A DNA stretch of 64,000 nucleotides from Aquiluna sp. (GCA_017854485.1 JAFMHN010000003.1:60862-124861); one strand, 5' to 3'; positions 9,001 through 21,619 are shown, counted from the first letter of the stretch. Notes: generated by a model from the letters alone, not told the origin. Program-made: numbers and translations.

Positions 9001-9478
9001 ATTGTCTGAGGTCTTCGAGACCTCGACTGACCCCTCGGGCTTGGCCAGCGAGCGAAACGTTTTGCGATACTTCCGAAGCGACTGTGTTATCCGAATTGAA
9101 GCCGATGCAACCGAAGTCGAGACCCTCAGAGCTGTTTCATTGCAGCTTTTGCTGGGTAAGGGCCAAATCAGTGCTGCTTCGCTACCTGACATGGCGATCG
9201 CGCTGCTAAAGCAGTCAGGGACCCAGGTTCTGATCGAGGATCATCAGAGTTTCGCTGCAAGGACTGTTGCCAAGCCAACCAGAGTCAGGTGGATCGGTGG
9301 CGATCAGCTTCGCGCTTCGACGGATTTGTTCGGAAACTGCGATGTTGCGGTCTATGACCACAGCCCGACCGAGTCTGGAAGAATTGAGCTACTTCCGTTC
9401 TTCAAGGAGCAGGCAGTGACTATAACTGGGCATCGATTTGGAACTTCAGTGAAGTTTGTTCAGGAGCTAGCCATCTAG
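6047..9478 (+). CDS. putA: Bifunctional proline dehydrogenase / glutamate-semialdehyde dehydrogenase
   Basis: A 1143-residue enzyme that oxidises proline to pyrroline-5-carboxylate (FAD domain) and then to glutamate (NAD domain). The proline dehydrogenase barrel occupies about residues 130-470 (VSVKVSAIVS, INLDMEEYHDLDMT, RVVKGANLPME, ANVRIGVAGHN). The aldehyde dehydrogenase domain follows (about 510-960): TPPWNFPIAIPAG, catalytic Glu in ETSGKN near 714, and catalytic Cys in HAGQKCSASS near 747. About 170 further residues form a C-terminal extension. No N-terminal DNA-binding domain is seen, so it is not self-regulating like the enterobacterial protein. ATG 6047 has AGGAAAAGG upstream; the frame is open from 5969. 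Confidence 0.95.
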   Translation: MTLRATDIPVIPAKDELSGAVIDQVQQWVLNASQQKSSPAADRLSGLLQDPNGLDFAVGFVDGVIRPESLKVAAKNLYRLRKITPKFLPWILRFLLSVGANLARPFPWIVIPIARKVLRSFVAHLVIDATPSKLSRSISRLRAQGSTLNINLLGEAVLGKKEADRRIQKVSQVLSRPDVDYVSVKVSAIVSPHSAWSFNETVIDVIERLTPLYEIASQSKTKKFINLDMEEYHDLDMTVAVFKGILSKPQFQNLEAGIVLQAYLPDALRAMIDIQQFAAMRTADGGAPVKVRVVKGANLPMERVDAESHGWALATVESKAAADANYKRVLNYALTEDRVANVRIGVAGHNLFDLAFAWLLASQRNAQSGMDFEMLLGMAEAQANVIRKTVGTLVLYTPVVHPQEFDVAIAYLIRRLEEGASKDNFLSNAFQLTNPDAFAIEKERFQVALNMLDQSVPIPNRLQDRHNDVAFAPAQGFTNSPDTDPSLAGNRSWGYEIIERAKTSDIGLDLVASQTLATEEQLEVLMRNVVAGGKKWSQLSGFQRSEKLHAVGVALEANRGRLIEVSMAEAGKTLDQADTEISEAVDFAHYYAERAEELDSIDGAKPKPFGVSVITPPWNFPIAIPAGGALAALAAGSAVIFKPASATARCGAVLAAIISETIAADVFAPIQISESGLGKQLLSHPDVDQVILTGGYETAQLFKTFRPNMRLLAETSGKNAIIVTESADYDLAAKDIAYSAFGHAGQKCSASSIVILVGSAAKSKRFRRQLEDAVTSLHVGHPDDPKTQMGPMIDAPTGKLLEGLTVLERGEKWLVKPAQLDETGKLWSPGVRYHVRPNSKSHKTEYFGPVLSVMTAPNLEAAIALQNAVDYGLTSGIHSLDQVEINTWLKGIQAGNLYVNRGITGAIVQRQPFGGWKRSSVGPSTKAGGPNYILSLTHWESAEATSHAEILNKQVNELLARAATTELSEQHLESLVRSAKSDQQVLSEVFETSTDPSGLASERNVLRYFRSDCVIRIEADATEVETLRAVSLQLLLGKGQISAASLPDMAIALLKQSGTQVLIEDHQSFAARTVAKPTRVRWIGGDQLRASTDLFGNCDVAVYDHSPTESGRIELLPFFKEQAVTITGHRFGTSVKFVQELAI

Positions 9479-9488
9479 TTCCTGTTCA

Positions 9489-9510
9489 AGGTTTTCCCAG
9501 ACCTTTTTGA
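9489..9510 (+). terminator. Weak hairpin after putA
   Basis: AAGGT and ACCTT form a 5-bp stem around an 8-nt loop, followed by TTT, shortly after the putA stop codon. The stem is short, so this is only a candidate intrinsic terminator. Confidence 0.3.
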
Positions 9511-9527
9511 TCCCCCTTTGGATTATT

Positions 9528-9553
9528 CTTCTAAGCTTGCTAGTTATTAGAAG
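9528..9553. promoter_or_regulatory. Dyad upstream of the RND permease gene
   Basis: CTTCTAA at 9528-9534 and TTAGAAG at 9547-9553 form a perfect 7-bp inverted repeat with a 12-bp spacer. It ends 25 bp before the TTG start. The size and position fit an operator for a TetR- or MarR-type regulator, or a hairpin in the leader. No regulator gene is adjacent. Confidence 0.35.
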
Positions 9554-9578
9554 TAACTAAAACCAAAGAGGACTCCTT

Positions 9579-12500
9579 TTGTCACTTATTTCCAAACTTT
9601 CCCTGGCTAATCGCGCTGTCGTGGCCCTAATCACACTGATAGTTGGTGTGTTTGGTTTCCTTTCGGTGGGAGCACTAAAGCAGGAACTGATTCCGTCTAT
9701 TGAGATTCCTTCTGCCGCGATAGTTACCTCTTACCCTGGCGCATCGCCTGAGGTTGTCGACCAACAGGTTTCAACCCTGATTGAAAACGCCGTTATTGGC
9801 CTCGAGGGGCTTGAGTCCACAACTGCAACATCCTCAACCGGACTTTCGGTTCTGAGAGTTTCTTTCCAGTTCGGCACGTCAACAGCTGATGCCACAGATC
9901 GACTAAATGCAGCGATCAGCTCCATCGAGAGCGCACTCCCCCAGGATGCTAGCCCTCAGGTTATTTCAGGCAGCTTTGACTCTGTACCGATCATTGTTCT
10001 AGCCGTATCGGCCGATAATGGTGACAACGAGGCACTTGGTGCCGCTCTTGAAAAACTTGCCCCATCGCTGTTTCAGCAGGTGGATGGCATTCGAGACATT
10101 GCTGTCTCGGGAGCCAAACAGAAGCGCCTGAATCTTGAGCTCAATCAAGTCGCCCTTGCCCAGGTCGGGCTGACACAGCGAGACATTGCCACAGCACTTT
10201 CTGCAAACGGACTTGTTCTGCCAGTGGGATCACTGACCGACACCAACGGCAGCATCTCAATCCAAATGGGTACAGCGGTTGACACAGTTGCCATTGTTGA
10301 ATCCCTGCCATTGATTTCATCAACGCCAGCAGCACCTGGACAGCCGGTGGTGACAATTGCCGATGTGGCTAGCGTCACCTATGAAGATGCTCCGGTGACC
10401 TCGATTGCTCGCACCAATGGCAAGGAATCAATCGCGATTTCAATCACCAAAACCCCGGACGGCAACTCAGTTGCAGTTTCACAAGGGGTCCAGGACCTAA
10501 TTCCTGAGCTAAAGACTGCTTTGGCCCAGGACGTCACGGTTGTGACTATTTTTGACCAGGCGCCCTTTATTCAGGAGAGCATCAAGGACCTGACTGTCGA
10601 GGGCCTACTTGGACTGGGTGCTGCAATTTTGATCATCTTGATCTTCCTGCTGAGCGTCAAGTCCACACTTATTACCGCGATTTCGATCCCAACCTCGCTG
10701 TTGATCACCTTTATTGGCTTGCAGCTGGCGGACTACTCATTGAACCTATTGACTCTTGGTGCCCTCACGATTGCGATTGGTCGAGTAGTCGATGACTCCA
10801 TCGTCGTTATCGAAAACATCAATCGACACCTCAGCTACGGAGAGGAACGCCGACAGGCAGTCCTAACTGCCGTCAAGGAAGTGGCCGGAGCAATCACCGC
10901 CTCGACAATCACGACAGTGGCCGTGTTCTTGCCAATCGCACTGGTTTCAGGCCTGGTCGGCGAGCTCTTCAGGCCATTTGCCTTCACTGTGTCAATCGCG
11001 CTACTGGCTTCGCTGCTGGTCTCGCTAACAATCGTGCCGGTGCTTGCCTACTGGTTCCTTAGAATGCCGAAGCGACTGGCAAAGGCAAAAGCGCTCGACC
11101 CGGTCGGCTTCGAGGCTAATCAGCGCGAGGTGGAGGAAGCCCGAGAGAAGAAGGGCTTGCTGCAACGCGGTTACATTCCAATCCTGAACGGAACCAAGAA
11201 TCACCCGTGGCTGACTCTGGTTGCCTCAATGCTGATTCTTGGTTACACCTTCTCACTAGTTCCGCTGCTGAAGACAAACTTCATTGATGGCGGAGGATCG
11301 AACCAGTTCACCGCAACATTGAGCATGCCGACCAACACAACCCTGGACGAGCAAGATGCAGCTGCAGGTGATCTTGAGCGCGAGATACTGGCAATCGAAG
11401 GAGTTGAGGTTGTGCAAAGTACTGTTGGTTCCTCAGCCGATGGTCGCGTTGCTTTTGGTGCTTCGGCTTCTGGGGTTCAGATCACCGTCAGCTCTGATGA
11501 AAAGGCAGATGTCGAACTGATTAAGGAAGATGTCCTTGGAATATCTGTTCCGGCCGGTAGTGAGATTACGGTCTCTTCTGGCGGAGGCTTTGGCAGCAGT
11601 GAAACCATTGACGTCCAGGTGCTCGCTAGCGATCCTGAGCTCTTGCAAGAGGCAGTGAACGCAATTGCTACCGGAATGGAGAGCGTCGGGAACGTCAGCT
11701 CGATAACCACCACCTTGGATGCAGACCAGCGAGTGCTTGAGGTTATCGTTGACCGCGAAAAGGCCGCCAGCTACATGCTGGCTGAGACCACCGTGACCGG
11801 CATTGTTGCAAGTCAACTTCGACCTACGCCACTTGGAACAGTGAACATCGAAGGCAAGGATGCTGACGTGTATGTCACCGGAACCAAGGCACCTGAGTCG
11901 ATCGCTGAAATCAAAGCGCTATCAATTCCAACAATGCAGGGAATTATTCGCCTTGACAGCATTGCTAGCGTCACAGAAGTTCTAAAGCCCACCTCAATCA
12001 CGTCTGAGCGTGGAAACCGGACTGCAACCGTGTCGATGACTCCAATTGGTGATGACCTTGGTGCCATTTCTGCTGAAATCACTGACACCCTTGCCACCAT
12101 CGAACTGCCTGCAGGAACCGAGGCAAGCATTGGTGGTGCTGCTGCTGACCAAGCAGAGAGCTTCCAGCAGCTTGGAGTTGCCCTGGTTGCTGCCGTTGCG
12201 ATCGTTTACATCGTCATGGTTGCCACCTTCGGAAGCTTGATTCAACCGTTATTGCTGCTGATCTCGATTCCATTTGCTGCCACTGGTGCTCTTGGTCTAC
12301 TGCTTATCTCTGACACAGCCCTTGGTGTTCCAGCGCTTATCGGAATGCTGCTGTTGATTGGAATCGTTGTTACAAACGCCATTGTTCTGATTGACCTGGT
12401 CAACCAATATCGAAAGTCTGGGCTGAGCGTTCAGGACTCGCTGATTGCAGGTGCTAGGCAGCGCCTAAGGCCGATCCTAATGACGGCGTTTGCAACTATT

Positions 12501-13124
12501 TTTGCCCTTACTCCGATGGCACTTGGGGTCACCGGAAACTCCGGGTTTATCTCCAAGCCGCTGGCAATTGTTGTCATCGGTGGATTGATATCCTCGACAC
12601 TGCTGACGCTGATTCTGGTTCCAGTTCTCTACTGGCTGGTTGAAGGACGCAAGGAGCGCAAGGCGATTCGAATTGCCAAGCAACTTGCTAAGAAGCAAGC
12701 AAAGGCCGATAAGAAGGCTGGCAAGCAAACTGCCGGAGTAGTGGTTGCCGACCAGTCAGCTCCAGAGACCGCAGCGGTTGTTGCTGAGCCAATTGCTACC
12801 ACCACCCAGGCTGTAATCGAGCCCGAGATTTCAGGCGAGCAGGTCTTCCAGCCAGCAGCGCTTGTTGACACCCCTGAGCTGGCATGGTCTGAGGAGCCTA
12901 CTGACCTGCAAATCGACGATGAGTCCTCAATGCAGTGGAGCGAGGAAGCAGCTCCTGAGAGCCCGGCGCCTGCGCCAAGCCAGCCAGCAGCCATGGAGTT
13001 GCCAGCAGCTGCATCAGACGCACCGCTTACAAAGTCGGAGCAACGAGCCGCTAACAAGGCAGCCAAGGCTGAGCGTAAGGCTCAGATTAAGGCCGCCAAG
13101 AACTCCCGGCACTCGAACGACTGA
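9579..13124 (+). CDS. RND efflux transporter permease
   Basis: A 1181-residue RND-superfamily proton-driven exporter in the cytoplasmic membrane. It begins with the family's N-terminal helix, followed by the large extracytoplasmic loop (SYPGASPEVVDQQV), helices with the proton-relay pair IGRVVDDSIVVIEN (Asp about 405-406), a second loop, and a second helix bundle ending near residue 1020. The last 160 residues are a Lys/Ala- then Glu/Ala/Pro-rich cytoplasmic tail, longer than usual for the family. The TTG start at 9579 has AGAGGA upstream. No periplasmic adaptor or outer-membrane partner is present, as expected for a Gram-positive organism. The substrate is unknown. orn starts 6 bp downstream, suggesting co-transcription. 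Confidence 0.9.
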   Translation: MSLISKLSLANRAVVALITLIVGVFGFLSVGALKQELIPSIEIPSAAIVTSYPGASPEVVDQQVSTLIENAVIGLEGLESTTATSSTGLSVLRVSFQFGTSTADATDRLNAAISSIESALPQDASPQVISGSFDSVPIIVLAVSADNGDNEALGAALEKLAPSLFQQVDGIRDIAVSGAKQKRLNLELNQVALAQVGLTQRDIATALSANGLVLPVGSLTDTNGSISIQMGTAVDTVAIVESLPLISSTPAAPGQPVVTIADVASVTYEDAPVTSIARTNGKESIAISITKTPDGNSVAVSQGVQDLIPELKTALAQDVTVVTIFDQAPFIQESIKDLTVEGLLGLGAAILIILIFLLSVKSTLITAISIPTSLLITFIGLQLADYSLNLLTLGALTIAIGRVVDDSIVVIENINRHLSYGEERRQAVLTAVKEVAGAITASTITTVAVFLPIALVSGLVGELFRPFAFTVSIALLASLLVSLTIVPVLAYWFLRMPKRLAKAKALDPVGFEANQREVEEAREKKGLLQRGYIPILNGTKNHPWLTLVASMLILGYTFSLVPLLKTNFIDGGGSNQFTATLSMPTNTTLDEQDAAAGDLEREILAIEGVEVVQSTVGSSADGRVAFGASASGVQITVSSDEKADVELIKEDVLGISVPAGSEITVSSGGGFGSSETIDVQVLASDPELLQEAVNAIATGMESVGNVSSITTTLDADQRVLEVIVDREKAASYMLAETTVTGIVASQLRPTPLGTVNIEGKDADVYVTGTKAPESIAEIKALSIPTMQGIIRLDSIASVTEVLKPTSITSERGNRTATVSMTPIGDDLGAISAEITDTLATIELPAGTEASIGGAAADQAESFQQLGVALVAAVAIVYIVMVATFGSLIQPLLLLISIPFAATGALGLLLISDTALGVPALIGMLLLIGIVVTNAIVLIDLVNQYRKSGLSVQDSLIAGARQRLRPILMTAFATIFALTPMALGVTGNSGFISKPLAIVVIGGLISSTLLTLILVPVLYWLVEGRKERKAIRIAKQLAKKQAKADKKAGKQTAGVVVADQSAPETAAVVAEPIATTTQAVIEPEISGEQVFQPAALVDTPELAWSEEPTDLQIDDESSMQWSEEAAPESPAPAPSQPAAMELPAAASDAPLTKSEQRAANKAAKAERKAQIKAAKNSRHSND

Positions 13125-13130
13125 TCCGCG

Positions 13131-13733
13131 ATGAACGATTACATAGTTTGGGTTGACTGCGAAATGACAGGGCTTGAAATTGGCGTTGACGAAATCTGTG
13201 AAATTGCAGTTATTGTCACCGACCAAGAGCTGAAGCCGGTGCATGAGGGGCTGCAGCTGGTGGTAAAACCATCACGCAAGGCAATGAAAAACATGGGTGA
13301 ATTTGTGACCCAGATGCACACCGACTCTGGCCTGATTGAGGAGATCCCCGCTGGCATCTCGATCAAAAAAGCAGAGGCGCAAGTACTTGACTACATCAAA
13401 CAGTGGATAACCGAGCCCAGGACCGCTCCGCTCGCGGGAAATTCGATTGGGACTGACCGGATGTTCCTAAATCGGCAAACGCCAGAGTTTGATTCGTTTC
13501 TTCACTACCGAAACATTGATGTCAGTTCGTTGAAGGAGTTGGCCAGGCGCTGGTATCCAAAGGTTTACTTCCAGCTTCCAAAGAAGCAGGGCGACCACCG
13601 AGCTCTTGCCGATATTCGTGAATCAATTCAAGAGCTTCGCTACTACCGCGAGGTATTGCTGGTTGATCAGCCCGGCCCAACCTCGAAGGAACTAAAGAGT
13701 GCCGTAAAGGTGCTGGAAGCTGATACAATCTAA
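13131..13733 (+). CDS. orn: Oligoribonuclease
   Basis: A 200-residue DEDDh-family 3'-5' exonuclease that degrades RNA fragments of 2-5 nt to mononucleotides in the cytoplasm, the last step of mRNA decay, and also clears pGpG. Motifs are WVDCEMTGL (Asp/Glu, residues about 7-15), YRNIDVSSLKEL in the middle, and HRALADIRESI with the catalytic His/Asp. The length is normal for the family. It starts 6 bp after the RND gene and ends 21 bp before tRNA-His, so all three may share a transcript. Confidence 0.96.
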   Translation: MNDYIVWVDCEMTGLEIGVDEICEIAVIVTDQELKPVHEGLQLVVKPSRKAMKNMGEFVTQMHTDSGLIEEIPAGISIKKAEAQVLDYIKQWITEPRTAPLAGNSIGTDRMFLNRQTPEFDSFLHYRNIDVSSLKELARRWYPKVYFQLPKKQGDHRALADIRESIQELRYYREVLLVDQPGPTSKELKSAVKVLEADTI

Positions 13734-13754
13734 CGGTTCTGGCTTGCCAGACAT

Positions 13755-13828
13755 GGTGGGTATAGCTCAGTTGGTAGAGCACCTGGTTGTGGTCCAGGGG
13801 GTCGCGGGTTCAAGCCCCGTTACTCACC
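13755..13828 (+). tRNA. tRNA-His (anticodon GTG)
   Basis: Acceptor arms GTGGGTA and TACTCAC pair (one G-U), with the extra 5' G(-1) opposite C73 that marks tRNA-His. The D-arm is GCTC-AGTTGGTA-GAGC. Anticodon stem CCTGG/CCAGG encloses TTGTGGT, anticodon GTG. The T-arm contains GCGGG-TTCAAGC-CCCGT. CCA is encoded directly after, at 13829-13831. Confidence 0.96.
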
Positions 13829-13835
13829 CCAGATG

Positions 13836-15335
13836 TTATTTAGCTCGTTCGAGAATGAGCTCTCTCACTCTGGCAGCGTCGGCTTGACCACGCATTTCTT
13901 GCATGACAGCACCAATCACAGCACCTGCGGCCTGGAGCTTGCCGTCTCGAATCTTTTCCAAAACATCTGGCTGACTCGCTAAAGCCTTGTCGATCGCGGC
14001 AATCAAAGCACCCTCATCGGTTACTACCCGAAGCCCTCGAGATTCGATTACCTGACTTGGCTCACCCTCGCCTGCTAGAACGCCAGCAACAACATCGCGA
14101 GCAATTCGGTCGGTTAGCTCGCCAGCATCAATCAGCTTCTGGATCTCTGCAACCTGCCCGGGAGTGATTGCGAGCTCAGTAATCGAGACTCCCTGCGCGT
14201 TAGCAAGCCTTGCAAGCTCGCCGGTCCACCATTTTCTGGCTGACTGCGGGCTGGCGCCGGCTGCCACGGTTTGCTCAACCTCATCAAGCAAATCAGAGTT
14301 GAATACGTCACGGAACTCAAGGTCGGCGAATCCCCACGCTTCCTGGAGACGCTTGCGCCTGAGCGCTGGATTTTCAGGAAGAGTCTTCCTGATCTCCTCG
14401 ATCCACTCAAGACTTGGTTGAACCGGAACTAGGTCTGGTTCTGGGAAATAGCGGTAGTCATCTGCGTCGGACTTTGGCCGCCCGGCGGAGGTGTGCCCGC
14501 GATCCTCGTGCCAGTGCCTGGTCTCTTGAATAATACTCCCGCCGGCGGCAAGAATGTGGGCCTGTCGCTGAATCTCGTAGCGGACTGCGTTTTCAACGCT
14601 CCGGAGGCTGTTGACATTCTTGGTCTCGGTTCTTGTTCCTAGTTTTTCAGCGCCCTTTTCGCGTAGCGAAACGTTTGCGTCGCAGCGCACATTGCCACGT
14701 TCCATCTTGGCATCTGAAACATCCATCGCCTTGACGATGTCTCTAATAACCCTGACATAGGTTGCGGCGAGCTCTGGAGCCTTGTCCTCGGCGCCATAAA
14801 TTGGTTTGGTGACAATCTCCACCAGCGGCACACCAGCGCGATTGTAATCAACCAGAGAGTACTCAGCACCTTGGATTCGACCGGTTGCTCCACCAACGTG
14901 AGTTAGCTTTCCAGCATCCTCTTCCATGTGGGCTCGCTCAATTGGAACCTCAAATCTCTCACCAGTTTCCAGCTCAACTGAGATTTTGCCCTCGTAGGCA
15001 ATTGGCTCGTCATATTGCGAGGTCTGGAAGTTCTTTGCCAAATCCGGGTAGAAGTAGTTTTTCCTTGAAAAACGACCGCTTTCAGCAATCTGACAATCCA
15101 GCGCCAAACCAATCGCGATCGACGACTCAATTGCCTTGCGGTTCACAGCAGGAAGCGACCCTGGCAAACCAAGACAGGTTGGGCAAACGTTGGTGTTTGG
15201 CTCAGAACCAAAGTTGTTGGCGCAACCACAAAACATCTTGCTCGCGGTGTTGAGCTCAACGTGGACCTCAAGGCCGATTACAACTTCAAAGCGCTCGATC
15301 GCCTGCTCATACGGCATTAGTTGCTCTTTAGCCAT
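13836..15335 (-). CDS. gatB: Asp/Glu-tRNA amidotransferase subunit B
   Basis: A 499-residue subunit of GatCAB, which converts misacylated Glu-tRNA(Gln) and/or Asp-tRNA(Asn) to the correct amide; GatB binds tRNA and phosphorylates the carboxylate. The family N-terminus is present ([11 protein letters not shown]), with the zinc-type MFCGC and CPTCLG pairs, [11 protein letters not shown], and a C-terminal YqeY-like helical domain ending near ELILERAK. Start ATG 15335 overlaps the gatA stop by one base (TAATG) and has GGAGGTG upstream; the frame is open 16 codons earlier inside gatA. It is the last gene of the gatC-gatA-gatB operon, convergent with tRNA-His. Confidence 0.96.
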   Translation of the reverse strand: MAKEQLMPYEQAIERFEVVIGLEVHVELNTASKMFCGCANNFGSEPNTNVCPTCLGLPGSLPAVNRKAIESSIAIGLALDCQIAESGRFSRKNYFYPDLAKNFQTSQYDEPIAYEGKISVELETGERFEVPIERAHMEEDAGKLTHVGGATGRIQGAEYSLVDYNRAGVPLVEIVTKPIYGAEDKAPELAATYVRVIRDIVKAMDVSDAKMERGNVRCDANVSLREKGAEKLGTRTETKNVNSLRSVENAVRYEIQRQAHILAAGGSIIQETRHWHEDRGHTSAGRPKSDADDYRYFPEPDLVPVQPSLEWIEEIRKTLPENPALRRKRLQEAWGFADLEFRDVFNSDLLDEVEQTVAAGASPQSARKWWTGELARLANAQGVSITELAITPGQVAEIQKLIDAGELTDRIARDVVAGVLAGEGEPSQVIESRGLRVVTDEGALIAAIDKALASQPDVLEKIRDGKLQAAGAVIGAVMQEMRGQADAARVRELILERAK

Positions 15336-16837
15336 TACAGCACCTCCAGGTTTGGTACTCGCGAAATCAATGGGGCGCCCCATTCGGCATGGTAAAGCGA
15401 CTCGATGATGCTGGCAGCTCGATACATTTGGTCGTCCTGCATTGCCGGAGCCAGAATCTGGACACCAGATGGCAATCCATCTTCAGATGCAATTCCATTG
15501 GGCACAGACATGCCCGGAATTCCGGCAAGGTTTGCTGGGATGGTGGCGATGTCATTTAGATACATCGCCAGTGGGTCATCAACCTTCTCGCCGATCTTGA
15601 ACGCCGTGGTTGGAGCGGTCGGAGTGATTAGAACATCAACTTTTTCAAAAGCTGCTGCAAGATCCTGTTGAATCAGTGTTCTAACCTTCTGGGCCGAACC
15701 GTAGTAGGCGTCGTAATAGCCAGACGAGAGCGCATAGGTTCCCAGAATGATCCTTCGCTTCACCTCCGGCCCAAAGCCCTTTTCACGGGTTGCCGCCATT
15801 ACGCGTTCGATAGTCGGGTTGCCCTCAGGCATTGAACGGAGTCCAAAGCGAACCGAATCGAACTTGGCCAGGTTCGAGGATGCCTCCGCTGGGAGAATTA
15901 GGTAGTAGGCAGCTACTGCATATTCAAAACTTGGGCAGTCGACCTCGACAACTTCGGCTCCGGCTTTTACAAGCTTTGCTACCGTGTCATCAAAGCAGGC
16001 CTTGACCCCTAACTGGAAGCCGTCAGACGAAAGCTGCTTCACAACTCCAACCTTCAGACCCTTGATGTCTGCTGCCTGAACAGCCGTAACCATCGATCCC
16101 AGTGAGTTTGGAAGCGAGGTTGAGTCATGTGGGTCGTGTCCAGAAATGACATCCTGCAGCAGTGCTGCATCCAGCACGGTATTAGCAACTGGACCAATTT
16201 GATCAAGTGAGCTGGCTAGAGCTATTAGCCCATAGCGCGACACAGCACCGTAGGTGGGCTTGGCACCGACGGAGCCTGTGACAGCCGCTGGATAGCGAAT
16301 TGAGCCTCCAGTGTCGCTACCAATAGCGATTGGGGCCAGGTGTCCAGAAACTGCAGAGCTCGAGCCACCACCGGAACCCCCAGGAATGCGGTCTAGGTCC
16401 CAAGGATTCTTGCTTGGTCCATAGGCAGAGAACTCTGTTGATGAACCCATCGCGAATTCATCAAGGTTGGTCTTGCCAAGAATTGGCATTGCTGCCTGAC
16501 GCAACTTGGTGACAACGGTCGCATCGTATGGCGGAATCCAGCCCTCAAGAATCTTGGAGCCGGAAGTTGTTGGAGCATCGGTGGTGGTTAGGTTGTCCTT
16601 GACCGCAATTGGCACACCATGCAACGGCGAGCTAGCCTTGCCAGCAGCCAATTGCTGATCTGCGCGCTGCGCCTGCTCTAGGGCGTTTGAACGATCGATG
16701 TGCAGGTAGGAATTGGTTTTCGCATTCAGTGATTCCATGCGGTCCAAGAACGCCGTTGTTATTTCAACGGATGAGGCCTTTTTGGTCTGAATTAGCGTCG
16801 CCAGCTCAGCAGCTGTGGATGATGTGATGTCAGTCAT
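15335..16837 (-). CDS. gatA: Asp/Glu-tRNA amidotransferase subunit A (amidase)
   Basis: A 500-residue amidase-signature enzyme that releases ammonia from glutamine for the GatB reaction. The Ser-cisSer-Lys triad is visible as the Lys in IAVKDN (about residue 79), the Gly/Ser-rich signature [13 protein letters not shown] (about 151-163), and [12 protein letters not shown] (about 173-184). The length is standard. ATG 16837 follows the gatC stop by 2 bp, so translation is probably coupled. With gatB and gatC it makes a complete GatCAB complex. Confidence 0.97.
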   Translation of the reverse strand: MTDITSSTAAELATLIQTKKASSVEITTAFLDRMESLNAKTNSYLHIDRSNALEQAQRADQQLAAGKASSPLHGVPIAVKDNLTTTDAPTTSGSKILEGWIPPYDATVVTKLRQAAMPILGKTNLDEFAMGSSTEFSAYGPSKNPWDLDRIPGGSGGGSSSAVSGHLAPIAIGSDTGGSIRYPAAVTGSVGAKPTYGAVSRYGLIALASSLDQIGPVANTVLDAALLQDVISGHDPHDSTSLPNSLGSMVTAVQAADIKGLKVGVVKQLSSDGFQLGVKACFDDTVAKLVKAGAEVVEVDCPSFEYAVAAYYLILPAEASSNLAKFDSVRFGLRSMPEGNPTIERVMAATREKGFGPEVKRRIILGTYALSSGYYDAYYGSAQKVRTLIQQDLAAAFEKVDVLITPTAPTTAFKIGEKVDDPLAMYLNDIATIPANLAGIPGMSVPNGIASEDGLPSGVQILAPAMQDDQMYRAASIIESLYHAEWGAPLISRVPNLEVL

Positions 16838-16839
16838 GA

Positions 16840-17136
16840 TTAGTCCTCATCCAAAATCGCGTTTACCTTGAATCTGCCGTCAGCGCTCTCTGGAGCGCCA
16901 GATAGTGCCTGCTCTTGAGTCAATGAAGGCAAAATTACATCTTCGCGGTAGACGTTCACCATTGGTATTGGGTGGCTGGTGGCGACCACGTCACCAGAAA
17001 CCGCCTGGTTCACCATGGCAACTGAGTCAACAATTACGGCCAGCTCACCGGCAAGTTGATCGACCTCTTCATCGGTGACCAGGATCCTGGCCAAAGAGGC
17101 GAGATGGCGAACCAAATCGGGAGTTATTTCAGACAT
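16840..17136 (-). CDS. gatC: Asp/Glu-tRNA amidotransferase subunit C
   Basis: A 98-residue protein that stabilises GatA folding and its contact with GatB. The family pattern is clear: [10 protein letters not shown] near the N-terminus, an ELAVIVDSV helix, and a conserved C-terminal strand ([20 protein letters not shown]). The start is taken as ATG 17136, giving [11 protein letters not shown] as in homologues; a TTG four codons earlier is in frame but less likely. It is the first gene of gatCAB. Confidence 0.95.
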   Translation of the reverse strand: MSEITPDLVRHLASLARILVTDEEVDQLAGELAVIVDSVAMVNQAVSGDVVATSHPIPMVNVYREDVILPSLTQEQALSGAPESADGRFKVNAILDED

Positions 17137-17176
17137 GCAATTTCTCAATTCGTCTAACGGCGGTGTTTAGCTAAGT

Positions 17177-20381
<3,205 letters not shown>

Positions 20382-20387
20382 GACTAC

Positions 20388-20393
20388 AGTCTA
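20388..20393 (-). promoter_or_regulatory. Putative -10 element, leaderless mnmA start
   Basis: On the minus strand TAGACT is followed by 6 nt and then the mnmA ATG (20381). The spacing places transcription initiation at the start codon. Confidence 0.45.
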
Positions 20394-20408
20394 ATTTGTC
20401 TGAATGGT

Positions 20409-21575
20409 TTATGCAGGAGTTGCCTTGAGAGCGATCGGATGCACCTTAGCAAGTGCAATCAAGAACGAATCAATGTCAGATTTTGTGGTTGTTGACCCCA
20501 AGGTCACTCGAATACAAGCCGAAGCCAACTCGGGTGAGTACCCCATTCCTGCTAGCACATGAGAAGGCCCGAGCACTCCAGCCTGGCAGGCTGAACCAGC
20601 CGACACGCATATCCCCTCCTGGTCAAGCAGAAACAGCATCGCGTCCGATTGGGTGCCTGGAAAGACTAGGTGTGAGTTGTAGTCGGCTCGCATTGCCTTG
20701 GCAGAAGTGAAAACTACCCCAGGAACGATTTCTACCACCCTGGCCTCGAGGTAATTTCTGAGCCCCTTGAGTCTTTCCATCTCTGATGCCAATTGCGCTA
20801 TCGCTTCAGTGGCTGCCGCCGCAAAACCTGCAGCCAGTGGGTAATTCATCGTTCCTGATCTCAAGCTGCGCTCCTGACCGCCGCCATGAATCAGCGAGGT
20901 CGGCTTTTGAGATCTGGCAACAACCAGAGCCCCGACTCCGATCGGTGCGCCGATCTTGTGTCCAGATAGGCTCATTGCTGCCAACCCGCTTGCGGCAAAG
21001 TCGATCGGAATGTGCCCGAAAGCCGCCACTGCATCACTATGAACTGGAATCTCGTATTTGGCAGCTATTTCGCAAATCTTCGGTATGTCGGTAATTACTC
21101 CGGTCTCGTTGTTTACCCACATCAAGGTGATGAGAGCAATCCGCGAGTGGTGGTCTTGAATTATGTTCTCAAGGTCTGAAATGTCAATCATTCCCCCCTC
21201 AAGCAGTTTCACATAGGCAACGTCAGCTCCCTGACTCGCCTCGAGCCATAGCACCGGGTCAATCACGGCGTGGTGCTCGGTGGTAGCAGTGATAATCAGG
21301 TTTCGATTTGAATCCTGTTTGTGCCTAGCCCAATAAATGCCCTTGATGGCTTGATTGTCTGATTCAGTACCGCCTGAGTTGAAAATAATTTCTGATCTGT
21401 TGGCACCGCAGGCGGTCGCAAGCTGGTCCCTGGCAGTCTCTAGCAGTTCCCGGGTTGTTCGCCCCTGGCTGTGGACGCTAGAGGGGTTTCCCACGAGCTC
21501 CAAAGCCTGGGTGAGGGCCAGTCGGGCGCTCTCTCTCAAGCCAGTAGTTGAGGCGTGATCGAGAAAAACAGACAT
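20409..21575 (-). CDS. Cysteine desulfurase (NifS/IscS family)
   Basis: A 388-residue class V aminotransferase-fold PLP enzyme that takes sulfur from cysteine. Visible are the N-terminal LDHASTTGLRE, NSGGTESDNQAIKG, the cofactor histidine (TTEHHAV), the PLP lysine in SLSGHKIGAPIGVG (about residue 202), and the catalytic cysteine loop SAGSACQAG (about 325). Placement directly upstream of mnmA points to tRNA thiolation; it may also serve Fe-S clusters, since no other desulfurase is in the window. ATG 21575 has TAGGCT 6 nt upstream and no ribosome binding site. It is divergent from glgX. Confidence 0.92.
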   Translation of the reverse strand: MSVFLDHASTTGLRESARLALTQALELVGNPSSVHSQGRTTRELLETARDQLATACGANRSEIIFNSGGTESDNQAIKGIYWARHKQDSNRNLIITATTEHHAVIDPVLWLEASQGADVAYVKLLEGGMIDISDLENIIQDHHSRIALITLMWVNNETGVITDIPKICEIAAKYEIPVHSDAVAAFGHIPIDFAASGLAAMSLSGHKIGAPIGVGALVVARSQKPTSLIHGGGQERSLRSGTMNYPLAAGFAAAATEAIAQLASEMERLKGLRNYLEARVVEIVPGVVFTSAKAMRADYNSHLVFPGTQSDAMLFLLDQEGICVSAGSACQAGVLGPSHVLAGMGYSPELASACIRVTLGSTTTKSDIDSFLIALAKVHPIALKATPA

Positions 21576-21581
21576 GCGACA

Positions 21582-21587
21582 AGCCTA
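21582..21587 (-). promoter_or_regulatory. Putative -10 element, leaderless desulfurase start
   Basis: Minus-strand TAGGCT, then 6 nt, then ATG at 21575. It is back to back with the glgX -10 in a 57-bp divergent gap. Confidence 0.45.
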
Positions 21588-21619
21588 GCCCCGCTCCGCT
21601 AGAGGTGGCTGCGAGCCAT

